A DNA stretch of 64,000 nt from Qipengyuania flavescens (lineage in GTDB: Bacteria > Pseudomonadota > Alphaproteobacteria > Sphingomonadales > Sphingomonadaceae), in contig NZ_JARULD010000001.1 of NCBI RefSeq assembly GCF_029688735.1, forward strand, positions 682,001 through 746,000, read 5' to 3'. Positions within the stretch are counted from its first letter, which is position 1, and each line of letters starts with the position of its first letter. The notes under the pieces were generated by a model. That model had not been told where the DNA came from and made no database searches. It saw only the letters and a list, made by a program, of their open reading frames with translations. Shown here in pieces: positions 63,971 to 64,000 of this stretch. Made by a program: the position numbers and the translations under genes.

Positions 63971-64000
63971 GCTACGAAACCATCACCGTCGAACAGCGGG
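63967..64000 (+). CDS. Probable enoyl-CoA hydratase (start only)
   Basis: Eleven residues are visible (MSYETITVEQR), which match the usual start of enoyl-CoA hydratases. It overlaps the HIBCH stop and is cut by the window end. Confidence 0.65.
   Translation, partial: MSYETITVEQR

Overview
The window is a gene-dense, GC-rich (roughly 60-68% by eye) stretch of a bacterial chromosome, most likely from an alphaproteobacterium of the order Sphingomonadales, close to Erythrobacter/Qipengyuania-type organisms. The clues are a crtY-crtI-crtB carotenoid cluster, a CtrA-like site set in a chemotaxis cluster, DUF885 and S9 exported peptidases, a TonB-dependent receptor, and a valine/propionyl-type acyl-CoA gene set. 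This placement is inferred from gene content, not from a search. I see no prophage, CRISPR array, rRNA operon or intact insertion sequence. One tRNA gene (Gly, anticodon CCC) is present.

Layout. 1-7.7 kb: tail of a membrane protein, a PmtA-like methyltransferase, an MFS transporter, a large perfect inverted repeat, arsC, a Fur-box-controlled TonB siderophore receptor, an orphan 2Fe-2S subunit and a MATE pump. 7.7-17.9 kb: a complete chemotaxis cluster, cheA-cheW-cheY-cheB-cheR, then a membrane GGDEF/EAL protein and two chemoreceptors. 18-25.6 kb: a 1.1-kaa exported TolB/amidohydrolase fusion, a LacI regulator, then a PilZ protein with a flippase and a polymerase-like membrane protein. 25.7-31 kb: a Baeyer-Villiger-type monooxygenase, a CinA-N protein and a DUF2339 membrane protein.

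31-34.5 kb holds translation and secretion genes (rplA, rplK, nusG, secE, all minus strand). They are interrupted by a plus-strand gene for a tandem aspartyl protease. 34.7-42.8 kb: a Na+/alanine symporter, a 51-aa small protein, a GT87-like membrane protein, two exported peptidases (DUF885 and S9) and a MipA/OmpV outer-membrane protein. 42.9-47.2 kb: a tightly overlapping operon crtY-crtI-LOG-crtB. It would make phytoene, desaturate it and cyclise it, and has a LOG-family nucleotide hydrolase embedded in it. crtB has no in-frame ATG/GTG/TTG at its proper 5' end and seems to start at CTG.

47.2-50.9 kb: a two-subunit biotin-dependent acyl-CoA carboxylase. The alpha gene has a conspicuous low-GC internal segment, and the beta gene follows a palindromic intergenic element. 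50.8-57.5 kb: a Bcr/CflA pump, dinB, a Nudix hydrolase, 6-phosphogluconolactonase, Dps, a UPF0016-like protein, an SDR and a PLP-dependent cysteine-synthase-like enzyme. 57.5-64 kb: tRNA-Gly, a DUF819 protein, then a valine-catabolic run: mmsA, two small lipoproteins (one an I78 protease inhibitor), RidA, acyl-CoA dehydrogenase, 3-hydroxyisobutyryl-CoA hydrolase and the start of an enoyl-CoA hydratase cut by the window end.

No single locus is clearly a new defence or mobile system. The points most worth following are the crtI-LOG-crtB coupling with its CTG start, the GC-poor patch in the carboxylase gene, the 37-bp perfect inverted repeat, the split secE-nusG / rplK-rplA arrangement, the orphan CsoR-like palindrome with its nearby repeats, and the small protein at 36.4 kb.
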